Notes: a model not told the origin generated them from the letters alone. A stretch of 64,000 nt of DNA from Erythrobacteraceae bacterium E2-1 Yellow Sea (GCA_014983025.1 JADCLP010000002.1:1-64000), one strand, 5' to 3'; counted from the first letter of the stretch, positions 54,146 through 64,000 are shown. Numbers and translations: made by a program.

Positions 54146-54808
54146 TCAGCTCACCGCCTGCAGATCATCGTCACCACTACCGCCATCATCGCTAGCGGGG
54201 CGGCGGCGACGACGCGGCTTCACCGAAACTTCAATGGCATCGTTATCCTTGCCAATGGCAGGGGGCAGAACGCCCGCATCAATTTCGCCATCATCATTGG
54301 AGGAAGTTTCATTACGAGAATTACGACGGGGTTTGCGATTCTCGCTGCGTGCGCGACGCGGCTTAGGTTCATCCTCCTCTGAGGTGCTCACCTGTTCGCC
54401 ATCGGTGATTTCATCACCTTCATCGCCACGATCACCTTCGTTCACATCATTGCGGCGTGATCCACGTTCACCACGTGAATTGCGGCTGGGGCGACGGCGA
54501 TCTTCGCCTTCATCATCGTAATCATCGTCATTGGACTGATCGCGGTCGTCATTACGCTTGCCCCGCGCTTCGTCCTGACGCGCCTTGTTATCGGCAATTA
54601 CGCGAAAATAATGGTCCGCGAATTGCAGGTAATATTCGGCCTGCACACGGTCCCCATTATGCTGAGCGTCCTGAGCAAGCTTTTTGTATTTGTCGAGCAA
54701 CTGCGGCGCATTGCCCCGCGCGCGGCTGTCAATCCGGTTGGCGTTGTTGCCCCCGCTCTGATTGCGATTGCCGCGCCCACGGCGGCGATTGTTACGATTG
54801 TTATTCAA
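54146..54808 (-). CDS. DUF4167 domain protein
   Basis: A 220-residue protein. The N-terminal DUF4167 begins LNNNRNNRRRGRGNRNQSGG and includes ARGNAPQLLDKYKKLAQDAQ and QAEYYLQFADHYFRVIADNK; the remaining half is a disordered, arginine/aspartate-rich tail (about 90-220). The start is put at the TTG at 54,808, behind GAGGAAG and matching the family start MNNNRN. Alphaproteobacterial, perhaps RNA-binding by its charge; function unknown. Confidence 0.85.
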   Translation of the reverse strand: MNNNRNNRRRGRGNRNQSGGNNANRIDSRARGNAPQLLDKYKKLAQDAQHNGDRVQAEYYLQFADHYFRVIADNKARQDEARGKRNDDRDQSNDDDYDDEGEDRRRPSRNSRGERGSRRNDVNEGDRGDEGDEITDGEQVSTSEEDEPKPRRARSENRKPRRNSRNETSSNDDGEIDAGVLPPAIGKDNDAIEVSVKPRRRRRPASDDGGSGDDDLQAVS

Positions 54809-55039
54809 GGAGATTTCTTCCTCATCCGTGACCGCATTCGGAACCCAATGTCCGGCGGCCCATAGACCCCTTGTCACGAGCACTGCCGGTATGGCAGCGC
54901 ACCCTAATCCGCAAAACCCGGCAGGCGGTTATTCGCTGCCAATCAAGTCTGAATTACGGAGCTTGATCTGGTGGTCGCCACAGCGGCAGACCAGAGACCT
55001 TTTACCGGCGTAGCCGCACGAATCGCTTTTGCCAAGTGT

Positions 55040-55870
55040 TTATGTCAACACTAATGCACGGTCTCGTCCGCCCAGATCGTGCAGAACCTCCACTGTAAAG
55101 CCCGATTCGTGCGCAATATCCGAAACCTGCGCCGCCTGAAGATGCCCGATCTCGAAAATTGCCACACCACCGGAAAATAAAAGCTTGCCAAGCTGGGGGA
55201 TGATCACGCGATAATCGTCAAGCCCTTCTGGCCCGGAAAAAAGCGCCTCTGTCGGCTCATGATCGCACACATCCGGATCCAGCACCGCATCACTTTCTAC
55301 ATAGGGTGGATTGCACAGGATCAAATCAAACTGGCCCAGATCATCGGCCCAGCCCTCATCGCGCCAACTGCGGCGCAAAATTTGTACGCGTCCGGACAGG
55401 CCATGTGCACTGGCGTTGGCAGAAGCAACCAGTGCCGCTGTTTCGGAAGCATCGATCCCGATGCCCTGTGCCCCCGTATTCGCAAGGAGGCTGGATATCA
55501 GCAGCGCGCCAGAACCTGTTCCCATGTCCAGCACACGCCCTGCATCAGGGGCCATTTCTAATGCGGCACGGACCAGGGTTTCGCTGTCCCCGCGCGGAAT
55601 CAGCACGCCCGGCATTACCGCAAATTCATGTCCGAAAAATTCCTGCCGCCCAAGAATATAGGCGATTGGCTCATGCGCGGTACGCCGGGCCACAAGTGCA
55701 TCAAAACTGGCCAGATGGGGCGCCGCCTCATCACGCATATGACGCAACAACATGTCTGAACGTGATAAGCGTAAAACATGCGCCATCAGTAATTCGGCAT
55801 CCAGCCGCGCGGTATCACTAGTGGCGAAAAGCCTGTCTGCCGCTGCGCGAATGGCGTCAGCAATAGTCAC
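55040..55870 (-). CDS. prmC: Release factor glutamine methyltransferase
   Basis: A 276-residue SAM enzyme that methylates the GGQ glutamine of release factors. The motif [13 protein letters not shown] carries NPPY, and [17 protein letters not shown] is motif I. It follows prfA with a four-base overlap (ATGA), so enzyme and substrate are made together. Confidence 0.96.
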   Translation of the reverse strand: MTIADAIRAAADRLFATSDTARLDAELLMAHVLRLSRSDMLLRHMRDEAAPHLASFDALVARRTAHEPIAYILGRQEFFGHEFAVMPGVLIPRGDSETLVRAALEMAPDAGRVLDMGTGSGALLISSLLANTGAQGIGIDASETAALVASANASAHGLSGRVQILRRSWRDEGWADDLGQFDLILCNPPYVESDAVLDPDVCDHEPTEALFSGPEGLDDYRVIIPQLGKLLFSGGVAIFEIGHLQAAQVSDIAHESGFTVEVLHDLGGRDRALVLT

Positions 55871-56934
55871 TCAGCCAATGCCGCCAATCGCTTGGCCTCA
55901 TCCTCAGAAATCAGGGCGTCCACCAGTTCACCGAGGCCCGTCCCAGCCAGGATTTCTTCCAGCTTGTGCAGCGTCAGCCCGATGCGATGGTCGGTCACGC
56001 GGCCTTGCGGGAAATTATAGGTGCGGATGCGTTCGGATCGGTCACCACTACCGACCATGGCCTTGCGCGCTTCTGCTTCTGCACCCTGCGTCGCCTCTCG
56101 CTGAGCTTCATAGAGCCGCGCGCGCAGCACCTGCATCGCCTTTTCACGGTTCTTGTGCTGGCTGCGACCATCCTGACAGGTGACAACGGTATTTGTCGGA
56201 AGGTGTGTGATGCGCACGGCGCTGTCCGTGGTGTTCACGTGCTGCCCACCCGCGCCGCTGGCGCGATAGACATCAATCTTCAAATCGCCCGGATCGATCT
56301 GGACGTCGACCTCATTTGGTTCAGGCAATACCGCCACGGTCGCAGCGCTTGTATGGATGCGGCCACCACTTTCAGTGACGGGAACGCGCTGGACGCGGTG
56401 CACTCCGCTTTCAAACTTCAGCTTGGCGAACACGCCTGCGCCGGTGACATTGGCAACGATTTCCTTGAAGCCACCCACTTCAGATGCGTTCATGCTGACC
56501 GGCTCAACCCGCCAGCCCTGTTCAGTGGCAAAGCGTTCATACATGCGGTAAAGATCGCCCGCAAACAGGGCCGCCTCGTCCCCGCCCGTTCCCGCGCGGA
56601 TTTCCAGCATGGCAGAGCGGCTGTCTGCCGCATCACGCGGCAACATGGCAATCGCAAGCTGATGTTCCAGATCGGGCAGGCGTGCCTTGATCGCGGCCAG
56701 CTCTTCCTCAGCCATTGCCTTCATTTCCGGATCGCCAAGCATTTCGGTGAGGCTGACAATTTCCTCGCGCGCCCTTTTCACCTCGGCAGCGATCTTCGCC
56801 ACCGGCTCTAGCTCGGCATAGTCGCGGCTCGCCTGGACAAAGGCATCACCTTCCAACGTGCCCGATGCCATGCGTGCCTCAAGCTCGGCAAAACGATGCG
56901 CGATCTGGTCAAGACGTTCTGCAGGTATTCGCAT
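55867..56934 (-). CDS. prfA: Peptide chain release factor 1
   Basis: A 355-residue RF1. The codon-recognition tripeptide PVT is seen in [11 protein letters not shown] and the GGQ loop in [17 protein letters not shown]. Start 56,934 shares its first base with the hisS stop (TAATG); an upstream ATG would extend into hisS. Middle gene of hisS-prfA-prmC. Confidence 0.97.
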   Translation of the reverse strand: MRIPAERLDQIAHRFAELEARMASGTLEGDAFVQASRDYAELEPVAKIAAEVKRAREEIVSLTEMLGDPEMKAMAEEELAAIKARLPDLEHQLAIAMLPRDAADSRSAMLEIRAGTGGDEAALFAGDLYRMYERFATEQGWRVEPVSMNASEVGGFKEIVANVTGAGVFAKLKFESGVHRVQRVPVTESGGRIHTSAATVAVLPEPNEVDVQIDPGDLKIDVYRASGAGGQHVNTTDSAVRITHLPTNTVVTCQDGRSQHKNREKAMQVLRARLYEAQREATQGAEAEARKAMVGSGDRSERIRTYNFPQGRVTDHRIGLTLHKLEEILAGTGLGELVDALISEDEAKRLAALAE

Positions 56935-58202
56935 TAGATCACGATGGGCCAATGCTTACCGAATAACTGCAACGCCTCTGCCTCACGCGGGATCGCAGGG
57001 TCAGTTTGAAGAAGACTATGGGTTTTCTGGCCATCGCGAATATCAAAGGAAATCAGCATCGCCGCTTCTGCTTTGCGTGCCTTATCATATCTTTTGCGAG
57101 GGCTGCCTGTTGCAAACAATTCGGCAGAAAATCCTGCCTGTCGAAAGAGCGCTACAGCCTTAGCTGCATCCGCTTCTCTATCCCTATTCTCTGCAGCAAC
57201 GGCGATTTCCAAGCGCTCATCGCCCCGTTCCCCCACCAGCATCGCCAGTCGCTCAATCCCCGCAGCCCAGCCGACAGCCGGTGTCGCTGCGCCGCCCAGC
57301 GATTCCATCAGCCCGTCATAGCGACCGCCGCCCAGCACCGTGCTCTGGCTGCCGAGCTTGCTCGCAGCTTCCGATCCCTCATCGGGAATAAACTCAAACG
57401 CGGTGTGGCGATAATAGTCCAGCCCCCGCACGAGGCTTTCCGCCCGCTGCCATTTCACGCCCGCTGCATCCAACCCGCTGGTTACTGCATCGAAGAAGGC
57501 GCGCGCCTCATCAGACAGATAAGCATCGATCTTGGGCGCATCGGCCACAAAGCGTTTGTCACGCGGGTCTTTGCTATCGAGGATGCGCAGCGGGTTCTTT
57601 TCCAACCGTTCCTGCGAATCTTCGCTCAATTCATCTTTCACACCGCGGAAATGTTCCACCAGTGCCGCACGCCATGCATCGCGGCTATCGGCATCGCCGA
57701 GTGTGTTGAGGTGAAGCGTAACGCCGGTGATCCCCAATTCCTTCAGCAGCTGGTCCGCCATGGCCAGCAATTCCACATCGGCCTGTGGCTCTGCCGCACC
57801 AATGATCTCAGCGTCGATCTGGTGGAACTGGCGATAGCGGCCTTTTTGCGGGCGCTCGTAACGGAACAGCGCGCCGTGGGTCGCCACCTTCAGCGGCGCA
57901 TGTTGCTGCCAGCCATTGGTTAGATAAGCACGCGCAATGCCGGCGGTGAATTCGGGCCGCAGGGTCAGGCTTTCCCCCCCGCGATCCTCAAACGAATACA
58001 TTTCCTTCGATACGACATCGGTCGTTTCGCCAATCGCGCGACTGAACACCTCTGTTTTTTCGAACACCGGCATTTCGACACGGCGGAAGCGATACAACCG
58101 CCGCACACGTTCAAAGGTTTCGACGACAAAGGCGAAAGCTTCTGCATCGGCACCAAATATGTCCTGTGTGCCGCGAATGGCCTGTGGAGTATTCTTGCTC
58201 AT
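56934..58202 (-). CDS. hisS: Histidyl-tRNA synthetase
   Basis: A 422-residue class II synthetase. [18 protein letters not shown] (about 9-26), the motif 2 region [34 protein letters not shown] and the anticodon-binding end ([17 protein letters not shown]) are present. First gene of a coupled run hisS-prfA-prmC. Confidence 0.97.
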   Translation of the reverse strand: MSKNTPQAIRGTQDIFGADAEAFAFVVETFERVRRLYRFRRVEMPVFEKTEVFSRAIGETTDVVSKEMYSFEDRGGESLTLRPEFTAGIARAYLTNGWQQHAPLKVATHGALFRYERPQKGRYRQFHQIDAEIIGAAEPQADVELLAMADQLLKELGITGVTLHLNTLGDADSRDAWRAALVEHFRGVKDELSEDSQERLEKNPLRILDSKDPRDKRFVADAPKIDAYLSDEARAFFDAVTSGLDAAGVKWQRAESLVRGLDYYRHTAFEFIPDEGSEAASKLGSQSTVLGGGRYDGLMESLGGAATPAVGWAAGIERLAMLVGERGDERLEIAVAAENRDREADAAKAVALFRQAGFSAELFATGSPRKRYDKARKAEAAMLISFDIRDGQKTHSLLQTDPAIPREAEALQLFGKHWPIVI

Positions 58203-58372
58203 GATGCGCGCGATTAGGGCAGACTGCGTCCCGCCGCAATATGCCCATCAAAGTGGTAACCTTCGACCAATTGACGGTTGGCGAGAGAGAATTCCCCCGC
58301 TAGGGGCCGCACTGCAACACACAGCGCCGCCTTTTGGGGAGAGGAGGTAGCGCAAAATCGAAAGAGCGAGAT

Positions 58373-58903
58373 ATGCAGATCGACAAGATCGCCGTTGGCG
58401 ACAATCCCCCAGATAGCCTGAACGTCATCATCGAAGTGCCGACAGGCGGCGAACCTGTGAAATACGAATTCGACAAGGCTTCTGGCGCGCTGTTCGTTGA
58501 TCGTATCCTGCACACGCCAATGCGTTATCCTGCTAATTACGGCTTTGTCCCGCATACACTTTCGCCTGACGGTGACCCGCTTGATGCGCTGGTAATTTCG
58601 CGTTCGCCCTTCATCCCGGGCTGTGTGGTACGCGCACGTCCCATCGGCGTGTTGAACCTGGAAGATGAGCATGGCGGCGATGAAAAGCTGATCTGCGTGC
58701 CGGTCGACACGACCTTCCCCTATTACTCTGATGTTGGGGAAACCAAGGATCTGCCATCAATCATTTTCCAGCAGATCGAACACTTCTTCACCCATTACAA
58801 GGATCTGGAAGCAGACAAATGGGTGCGCGTCGGCAAATGGGGCGATGCGAACGAAGCGCGCCAGATCGTGATCGAGGCAATCGAGCGCTACAAAACCGCC
58901 TGA
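58373..58903 (+). CDS. ppa: Inorganic pyrophosphatase
   Basis: A 176-residue family I enzyme. RYPANYGFVPHTLSPDGDPL followed by DALV holds the DGDPLD metal site. ATG 58,373 matches the usual start MQIDKIAVGDNPPDSLNVII. A GGGTGGG-TTGGC-CCCACCC hairpin without a T run lies 26 bp after the stop (58,929-58,947). Confidence 0.98.
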   Translation: MQIDKIAVGDNPPDSLNVIIEVPTGGEPVKYEFDKASGALFVDRILHTPMRYPANYGFVPHTLSPDGDPLDALVISRSPFIPGCVVRARPIGVLNLEDEHGGDEKLICVPVDTTFPYYSDVGETKDLPSIIFQQIEHFFTHYKDLEADKWVRVGKWGDANEARQIVIEAIERYKTA

Positions 58904-58956
58904 ACGGACCTGCATTCAAATGAGAGGAGGGTGGGTTGGCCCCACCCGTCAACACA

Positions 58957-59337
58957 TCAAATCAGTGCAGTGATCGCCTTGAACAAAGCGGTAAGCACGA
59001 ATGGCAAGCCGATGGCGAGTGCCCAGAGACGGATAATATCGTGGCGGAACGCATCCAGTAAGCCTGGATCATGCGCCTGTTCATCACTGATATGAATCCA
59101 GCGGCCTTCAAATTTGCGGCAGGCGGGAATGATACCTGCAACCAGCACGATCAGGGCAAAATAGGGCAAGATCGAATGTGAGCCCTGCTTCATGGCGTGG
59201 ACAGTCACGAAAATCTGTAATGCCGTATAGACCAGCAAGGCATAAGCGACATGATCGCTCATCGACTTACGCCAATCGCGCGTATGCGAATTTTTGGTTT
59301 CCGCTTGTGCATTATTGCCATGCATTTGATCATTCAT
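58957..59337 (-). CDS. Hypothetical three-helix membrane protein
   Basis: A 126-residue protein with three membrane helices (VAYALLVYTALQIFVTVHAM, ILPYFALIVLVAGIIPACRK, LWALAIGLPFVLTALFKAI). A polar N-terminus (MNDQMHGNNAQAETKNS) and an acidic loop (ISDEQAHDPG) lie in the cytoplasm or periplasm. GGGGAG precedes ATG 59,337. I do not recognise a family. Confidence 0.7.
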   Translation of the reverse strand: MNDQMHGNNAQAETKNSHTRDWRKSMSDHVAYALLVYTALQIFVTVHAMKQGSHSILPYFALIVLVAGIIPACRKFEGRWIHISDEQAHDPGLLDAFRHDIIRLWALAIGLPFVLTALFKAITALI

Positions 59338-59519
59338 CGCACAAACTCCCCCGAATTCCCCGCTGGTGAGGAGTATTTCAGAGCGCTCGGTGACTGGCAA
59401 GCCTTATGATGGCTCTGACTTGTTGCTTTGTGATACCCAAATGCACCGCATGCATAAATCCTGCCAAAAGGGCGTTGATGGGGGTTTTCTAGGGCACACG
59501 GCCTGCTAAAGCTGCGTGC

Positions 59520-60299
59520 ATGAGCGAGAGCGACACGATTGACGCGTACACCCCTGACGCCACGGCACAGGTGCCCAATGGCGGGCTGGAAGTCATCTCC
59601 ATTGCCAAAAGCTATGACAAGCGCGCAGTTTTGACTGACATCTCCCTGACAGTTGCCAAAGGCGAAGTTTTGGGGCTGTTGGGCCCGAATGGCGCGGGCA
59701 AGACCACTTGTTTCTATTCCATTATGGGCCTGGTTCGTCCCGATGCAGGCCGCATCCTGATGGATGGCGAAGATGTGACCAAGCTGCCCATGTACCGCCG
59801 TGCTATATTGGGCCTGGGTTATTTGCCGCAGGAAACCAGCATTTTTCGTGGCATGACTGTGGAACAGAATATCAATTGCGTGCTGGAAATGGTGGAGCCG
59901 GACCCTGAAACGCGTGCTGCAGAACTGGAACGACTGCTGGAAGAATTCCATATTGAACGGCTGCGAAGTTCACCTGCCATGGCGCTGTCGGGTGGTGAGC
60001 GGCGCCGCTGTGAAATTGCGCGGGCGCTGGCGGCCAAACCATCGATCATGCTGCTGGACGAACCCTTTGCCGGGATCGATCCGCTTTCGATCAGCGATAT
60101 CCGCGACCTGGTCAAAGATCTCAAGAAGCGCGGCATTGGCGTACTGATTACTGACCATAATGTACGCGAAACGCTGGATATCGTGGACCGCGCATGCATC
60201 ATCTATGGCGGCCAAGTGCTGTTTTCAGGCAGCCCACAGGATCTTGTGGCAGATGAGAACGTGCGTCGACTTTACCTGGGCGAGGGCTTCACGCTCTAA
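59520..60299 (+). CDS. lptB: LPS export ABC transporter ATPase LptB
   Basis: A 259-residue ABC ATPase with Walker A LGLLGPNGAGKTTCFYSIMG, signature LSGGERRRCEIARALA and Walker B PSIMLLDEPFAGID. It powers LptFGC in moving LPS to the outer membrane. rpoN follows 12 bp later, the conserved lptB-rpoN order; lptA and lptC, often just upstream, are not seen here. Confidence 0.96.
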   Translation: MSESDTIDAYTPDATAQVPNGGLEVISIAKSYDKRAVLTDISLTVAKGEVLGLLGPNGAGKTTCFYSIMGLVRPDAGRILMDGEDVTKLPMYRRAILGLGYLPQETSIFRGMTVEQNINCVLEMVEPDPETRAAELERLLEEFHIERLRSSPAMALSGGERRRCEIARALAAKPSIMLLDEPFAGIDPLSISDIRDLVKDLKKRGIGVLITDHNVRETLDIVDRACIIYGGQVLFSGSPQDLVADENVRRLYLGEGFTL

Positions 60300-60310
60300 G
60301 GGTAGTCACG

Positions 60311-61765
60311 ATGGCTCTTGGACCTCGGCTGGATCTTCGCCAAACGCAATCATTGGTGATGACACCGCAGCTTCAGCAGGCGATCAAGCTGCTGGCGCTA
60401 TCCAATCTGGAAATAGAAGCCTTTATTGGCGAAGCACTTGATTCAAATCCCCTGCTGGAAGCCGGGGAAATCCAGCGCGAAGATAGTGATCTAGCGGCTA
60501 GTGATGATCAGCGCCCCACCGAACCAGGTGCCGATACTGGTGCAGGAGATGAAAGTGCGTTGGACATTGATCCAGGCGCGCTGGACCATGACCGTGAAAC
60601 AGGCGATGGCGAATGGGGTGCTGCAGGCACAAGCTATTCGGGCGAGGAAATGCCCGATATTGAAAGCCGCGCCAGTGATGCACCTGCCCTTGCAGAACAT
60701 CTTGAAGCCCAGGTCGGGCCAGCTGCATATAGCGTGGGCGAAGCCTTTATCGCGCGACATATTATCGGACTGCTGGATGAAGCAGGTTATCTGACCAGTG
60801 ATTTACGAGACATCGCAGCCGAACTGGGCGCCTCCATATATGAGGTGGAGGATGCACTGGAACTGGTCCAATCGCTTGACCCAACAGGGGTTGGTGCACG
60901 CAGTCTGGCAGAATGCCTGGCGCTGCAGGCCAAGGAAGCCAATCGTTACGATCCCTGCATGGCGCGCTTGATCGATAATCTGGAACTGATCGCACGCGGT
61001 GAATTTGCCCGGCTCAAGCGAATGTGCGGGGTTGATGATGAAGACTTCGCCGATATGCTGGCCGAACTGCGTGAATATAACCCCAAGCCAGGAATGGCAT
61101 TTGGCGGTTCGCCTGAAAATGCAGTTGTGCCGGACATCTTGATTACACAGGCTAAGAACGCCGGCTGGAACATTGCCCTTAATGAAGCCACCCTGCCGCG
61201 ACTGATCGTCAATCGCGGTTACGCTATGGAACTGAGCGGGGGCAATGCAGACAAGCAAACGCAAAGTTGGCTGCGGGAAAAGCTGGCTGATGCAAACTGG
61301 CTGATCAAGGCGCTGGACCAACGCCAGAAAACCATCCTCAAAACCGCCAGCGAAATCGTTAAGCGGCAGGATGGATTTTTCCGCCGGGGTGTTTCTGAAC
61401 TGAAACCATTGACCTTACGTGAAGTGGCTGATGCAATCGACATGCATGAATCAACCGTCAGCCGTGTGACCAGCAATAAATACCTTCATTGCGACCGTGG
61501 CTGTTTCGAGCTGAAATACTTCTTCACCAGCGGCGTTGGTTCATCCGATGGTGAAGGCGCCAGCTCCGAAGCAGTAAAAGCGCGGATCAAGTCGCTGACC
61601 GATGCAGAAGATCCGAAAAAGATCCTGTCGGATGACAAATTGGTGGACTTGCTGAAAGGCGAAGGCTTCGATCTCGCACGCCGAACGGTGGCCAAATATC
61701 GCGAAGCCATGGGCATAGGATCAAGTGTACAGCGACGCCGGCAGAAGAAGATGATGGGGTTGTAG
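60311..61765 (+). CDS. rpoN: RNA polymerase sigma-54 factor
   Basis: A 484-residue sigma factor. The N-terminal region I (LRQTQSLVMTPQLQQAIKLL) contacts enhancer-binding proteins, the central core domain is EHLEAQVGPAAYSVGEAFIA onward, and the C-terminal RpoN box is ARRTVAKYREAMGI. An acidic insert separates region I from the core (about 60-110). Read with lptB. It governs enhancer-dependent promoters, for example of nitrogen or flagellar genes. Confidence 0.97.
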   Translation: MALGPRLDLRQTQSLVMTPQLQQAIKLLALSNLEIEAFIGEALDSNPLLEAGEIQREDSDLAASDDQRPTEPGADTGAGDESALDIDPGALDHDRETGDGEWGAAGTSYSGEEMPDIESRASDAPALAEHLEAQVGPAAYSVGEAFIARHIIGLLDEAGYLTSDLRDIAAELGASIYEVEDALELVQSLDPTGVGARSLAECLALQAKEANRYDPCMARLIDNLELIARGEFARLKRMCGVDDEDFADMLAELREYNPKPGMAFGGSPENAVVPDILITQAKNAGWNIALNEATLPRLIVNRGYAMELSGGNADKQTQSWLREKLADANWLIKALDQRQKTILKTASEIVKRQDGFFRRGVSELKPLTLREVADAIDMHESTVSRVTSNKYLHCDRGCFELKYFFTSGVGSSDGEGASSEAVKARIKSLTDAEDPKKILSDDKLVDLLKGEGFDLARRTVAKYREAMGIGSSVQRRRQKKMMGL

Positions 61766-61804
61766 GTCATGCCACGCCCTGTGGATAACCTGTTGCGCAG
61801 AAGA

Positions 61805-61858
61805 CTCACAATCACCCGCGACTCGCCAGATTCCATAGGTTTACGTAAAATTAACCTT
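61805..61858 (+). promoter_or_regulatory. ctrA control region: three GANTC sites and a CtrA box
   Basis: Three GANTC CcrM methylation sites lie within 31 bp (61,805-61,809; 61,822-61,826; 61,831-61,835), followed at once by TTTA-N7-TTAACC (61,842-61,858), close to the CtrA box TTAA-N7-TTAACC. This is the arrangement expected for methylation-timed, autoregulated transcription of ctrA as in Caulobacter. Confidence 0.75.
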
Positions 61859-61944
61859 TTTCGTTGAGATCTTGTGTGGTTAATTCAAGTCAACCTCTCT
61901 TATCGAGCGGTTACCGCAAGGTTAGGGGCAAAAGGGGAATACCC

Positions 61945-62640
61945 ATGCGTGTGCTTTTGATTGAGGACGAGCCAACAACCGCGAAAGCGATTGAACTCAT
62001 GCTCACCACTGAAGGCTTTAACGTCTATTCGACCGATCTGGGCGAAGAAGGTCTCGATCTGGGTAAGCTGTATGATTACGATATCATCCTGCTTGACCTG
62101 AATCTGCCAGATATGCACGGTTATGACGTGCTGAAGAAACTGCGTGTCGCCAAGGTGCAGACACCGGTTTTGATCCTTTCGGGCATTTCCGAAATGGACA
62201 GCAAGATCCGCAGCTTTGGCTTTGGCGCTGACGATTACGTGACCAAACCGTTCCATCGTGAAGAACTGGTCGCCCGTATTCACGCTGTTGTTCGCCGCTC
62301 TAAGGGCCACAGCCAGTCAGTAATCCGCACAGGCAAGCTGGCCGTGAACCTCGATGCCAAAACTGTTGAAGTCGATGGCGCCCGCGTTCACCTGACGGGC
62401 AAGGAATATGCGATGCTTGAGCTGCTTTCGCTGCGCAAGGGCACCACGCTGACCAAGGAAATGTTCCTGAACCACCTTTATGGCGGTATGGACGAGCCCG
62501 AACTCAAGATCATCGACGTGTTCATCTGCAAGCTGCGCAAGAAATTGAGCCTGGCCTGCGGTGGCGACAATTACATCGAAACCGTCTGGGGGCGCGGCTA
62601 TGTGCTGCGCGATGCAGACGAAGCTGCCGAAGCAGCTTAA
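61945..62640 (+). CDS. ctrA: Cell-cycle response regulator CtrA
   Basis: A 231-residue OmpR-type response regulator. The receiver domain has [20 protein letters not shown], the phospho-acceptor Asp in [11 protein letters not shown] and Lys in DDYVTKPFH. The DNA-binding domain is almost invariant in the order ([20 protein letters not shown] and [15 protein letters not shown]). ATG 61,945 follows an AGGGG. The C-terminus AAEAA ends in two alanines, as required for ClpXP degradation of CtrA in Caulobacter. Controls cell division, flagella or similar traits. Confidence 0.98.
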   Translation: MRVLLIEDEPTTAKAIELMLTTEGFNVYSTDLGEEGLDLGKLYDYDIILLDLNLPDMHGYDVLKKLRVAKVQTPVLILSGISEMDSKIRSFGFGADDYVTKPFHREELVARIHAVVRRSKGHSQSVIRTGKLAVNLDAKTVEVDGARVHLTGKEYAMLELLSLRKGTTLTKEMFLNHLYGGMDEPELKIIDVFICKLRKKLSLACGGDNYIETVWGRGYVLRDADEAAEAA

Positions 62641-62672
62641 CAGGAAAAGCAATTCCAGTCGGGATGGGGGTA

Positions 62673-62706
62673 CGCCCGGGGCTTCCAGCCTCGGGCGTTT
62701 TTCTTT
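62673..62706 (+). terminator. Rho-independent terminator of ctrA
   Basis: CGCCCGGGGC (from 62,673) pairs with GCCTCGGGCG, followed by TTTTTCTTT, about 33 bp after the ctrA stop. Confidence 0.9.
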
Positions 62707-62864
62707 GTGGCAGCCAAATTAAGGCAAGCTGCTGATATCACACGCTTTCACAGCCACTGTTAGATTTGAAGCAAGTGCTAGCGCATAAAATGCAATCAAT
62801 TGTGTCGTCACCCCATGCTATTGTGCAGTGCACAATGGCAATCGCAACGGAAGGAGCGTCGGTC

Positions 62865-63065
62865 ATGAAGCACTTTAGTGAAATGCCGGAAGCTATTGAT
62901 TTTATTGCTTCGCAGGCTTGGCTGTCGCCCGATGAACCAGTGGCTAATAATGTCAGCCATGTCCGCAGACCGGTTACAAATCGCCGTATCGGACCGTCAC
63001 AAGCCTTGCGTGAAATCGCCAGCATCCTGAGCCGGACAAGTCTTTCAAGAGGTCGCGTGAACTGA
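62865..63065 (+). CDS. Small hypothetical protein between ctrA and trmB
   Basis: A 66-residue protein with an AAGGAG nine bases upstream of its ATG. It begins MKHFSEMPEAIDFIASQAWL and has a basic middle (HVRRPVTNRRIGPSQALREI), ending SILSRTSLSRGRVN. No family recognised; the Shine-Dalgarno site and continuous frame argue that it is made. The 160 bp before it show nothing else. Confidence 0.5.
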   Translation: MKHFSEMPEAIDFIASQAWLSPDEPVANNVSHVRRPVTNRRIGPSQALREIASILSRTSLSRGRVN

Positions 63066-63108
63066 CTGAGCTTTACATATGGCCGCGCCAAGCTTTAACG
63101 GCGCGGTC

Positions 63109-63810
63109 ATGACGGCTTATAAAGAAGGCGATCCGACCACACTCAACCGGCTTTATGGCCGCAGCCAGGGCAAGCCCCTGCGCGCGCGGCAACAAGGGTT
63201 GGTTGATAATTTGCTGCCGCAGATTGCTGTGCCAGCTGATGGATCGGTGACATCCGAACGATTGTTCGGAGATTCACGCCCACTCCACTTCGAGATTGGT
63301 TTCGGTGGCGGCGAACATCTGGCCTTTCGTGCCGATCTGCTGCCCGATCACGGTTTCATCGGGGCCGAACCCTTCGTCAATGGCGTGGCGCAGGCACTGG
63401 CCCATGTGGAGGATCAGCGGCTGGCCAATGTCCGCCTGCATATGGGCGATGCATTGGACGTGCTGCAACGCATCCCCGATGGCGCGCTGACTATGCTCTA
63501 TCTGCTCCACCCTGACCCATGGCCCAAAAACAAGCATGCCAAGCGTCGGATGATGAATGATGGCCCGGTAGAATTATTCGCGCGCAAGCTGAAACCCGGC
63601 GGCGAATTTCGCTTTGGCACCGATCATCCGGTCTATCTGCGCCATGCGCTGATGGTGATGCAACGCCATACCGATGCATTCGAATGGCAGGTGAAAGACC
63701 GGTCCAGCTGGGAGGTGCGCCCGTCCGGCTGGCCGGAAACCAGATATGCACACAAGGCGCGCACCGTATACGGGCATGAGGTGTGGCATTTCCGGTATCG
63801 GAGGAAATGA
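63109..63810 (+). CDS. trmB: tRNA (guanine-N7)-methyltransferase
   Basis: A 233-residue enzyme that forms m7G46 in tRNAs. LHFEIGFGGGEHLAFRADLL is motif I and YLLHPDPWPKNKHAKRRMMN is the TrmB signature. Start 63,109 (MTAYKEGDP) is preferred over 63,079; neither has a strong ribosome-binding site. In related genomes trmB often follows metK; here it is elsewhere. Confidence 0.95.
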   Translation: MTAYKEGDPTTLNRLYGRSQGKPLRARQQGLVDNLLPQIAVPADGSVTSERLFGDSRPLHFEIGFGGGEHLAFRADLLPDHGFIGAEPFVNGVAQALAHVEDQRLANVRLHMGDALDVLQRIPDGALTMLYLLHPDPWPKNKHAKRRMMNDGPVELFARKLKPGGEFRFGTDHPVYLRHALMVMQRHTDAFEWQVKDRSSWEVRPSGWPETRYAHKARTVYGHEVWHFRYRRK

Positions 63811-64000
63811 TGCTCGGACCCAAGGGCCTCGTTGGCGGCCTTTTCGCTATCATCGGAGCGTTGTTTCTTGTCCTTTCCCTGTCCTCGCTGGCCCAGGGCC
63901 TTTGGTTGAGAGTAAAGGGCGAACGCGCCGAGGGCGTTATCATCGGCTGGGAGCCGTGCGGTCGATATTCACATTGCCCAGTCGCCTTGTTCACCGATAT
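63810..64000 (+). CDS. DUF3592-like membrane protein, cut by the window end
   Basis: The first 63 codons are seen: a membrane helix (LVGGLFAIIGALFLVLSLSS) then AQGLWLRVKGERAEGVIIGW and a cysteine-bearing EPCGRYSHCPVALF, matching the start of DUF3592 proteins. ATG 63,810 overlaps the trmB stop (GGAGGAAATGATG), so translation is coupled. The rest lies outside the window. Confidence 0.6.
   Translation, partial: MLGPKGLVGGLFAIIGALFLVLSLSSLAQGLWLRVKGERAEGVIIGWEPCGRYSHCPVALFTD

Overview
The window is a chromosomal segment of an alphaproteobacterium, most probably of the order Sphingomonadales (Erythrobacteraceae or Sphingomonadaceae type). The call rests on CtrA, GapR, a DUF4167 protein, DUF1244, a CDC48-type AAA ATPase in a bacterium, NDUFA9-like protein, a DUF2975/YozG-type pair and a PilZ-HTH fusion found together with moderate-GC, strongly alphaproteobacterial housekeeping proteins. 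No plasmid or intact prophage functions are seen.

Layout. 1-4,521 is an accessory strip abutting the 3' end of a tRNA-Leu(CAG) gene. It holds what looks like an IS21-type end, a decapitated M15-like peptidase, an IS3 remnant, a complete IS481-type element flanked by a perfect 273-bp direct repeat, and a lone GSU2403-type nucleotidyltransferase with repeated operator-like motifs. A near copy of the tRNA 3' end at 159-174 suggests an old integration site. 4,789-12,648 carries NDUFA9-like protein, an SPFH/NfeD pair, PilZ protein, dienelactone hydrolase, a flavin oxidoreductase-purU pair, a degenerate GGDEF protein and a PilZ-XRE fusion. 12,772-23,079 is metabolic and information processing: lysC, ubiG, a periplasmic phosphodiesterase, the tightly coupled yebC-DUF3147-ruvC-ABM-arsC operon, ybjQ, gapR, pyk and gltX.

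23,135-34,411 is the transcription/ribosome block. rpoB-rpoC run leftward and rplJ-rplL rightward, so the usual rplJL-rpoBC order is broken. A small-peptide/DUF2975/HTH module with its own palindromes sits in the gap. 34,440-44,515 has a lipoprotein cytochrome c, a MATE exporter, CIRCE-groESL, a class A beta-lactamase-like protein, a small Ala/Glu lipoprotein, polA and an MscS channel. 44,556-51,212 has the CDC48 ATPase, a candidate small RNA, scoA and scoB separated by an acid phosphatase, a frameshifted methyltransferase and a ferritin-like protein. 51,255-58,903 is metK, lnt, DUF4167, prmC-prfA-hisS and ppa. The right end holds lptB-rpoN, the cell-cycle regulator ctrA with clustered GANTC sites and a CtrA box, trmB and a cut-off DUF3592 gene.

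Most of the window is conserved core genome. I found no CRISPR array, secretion island or multi-gene defence system. The best candidates for under-described biology are the PilZ-XRE protein beside a dead GGDEF protein, the 42-codon peptide with a possible ATT start in front of DUF2975-HTH, the orphan terminator/small RNA next to CDC48, and the island nucleotidyltransferase with its start-overlapping operator.
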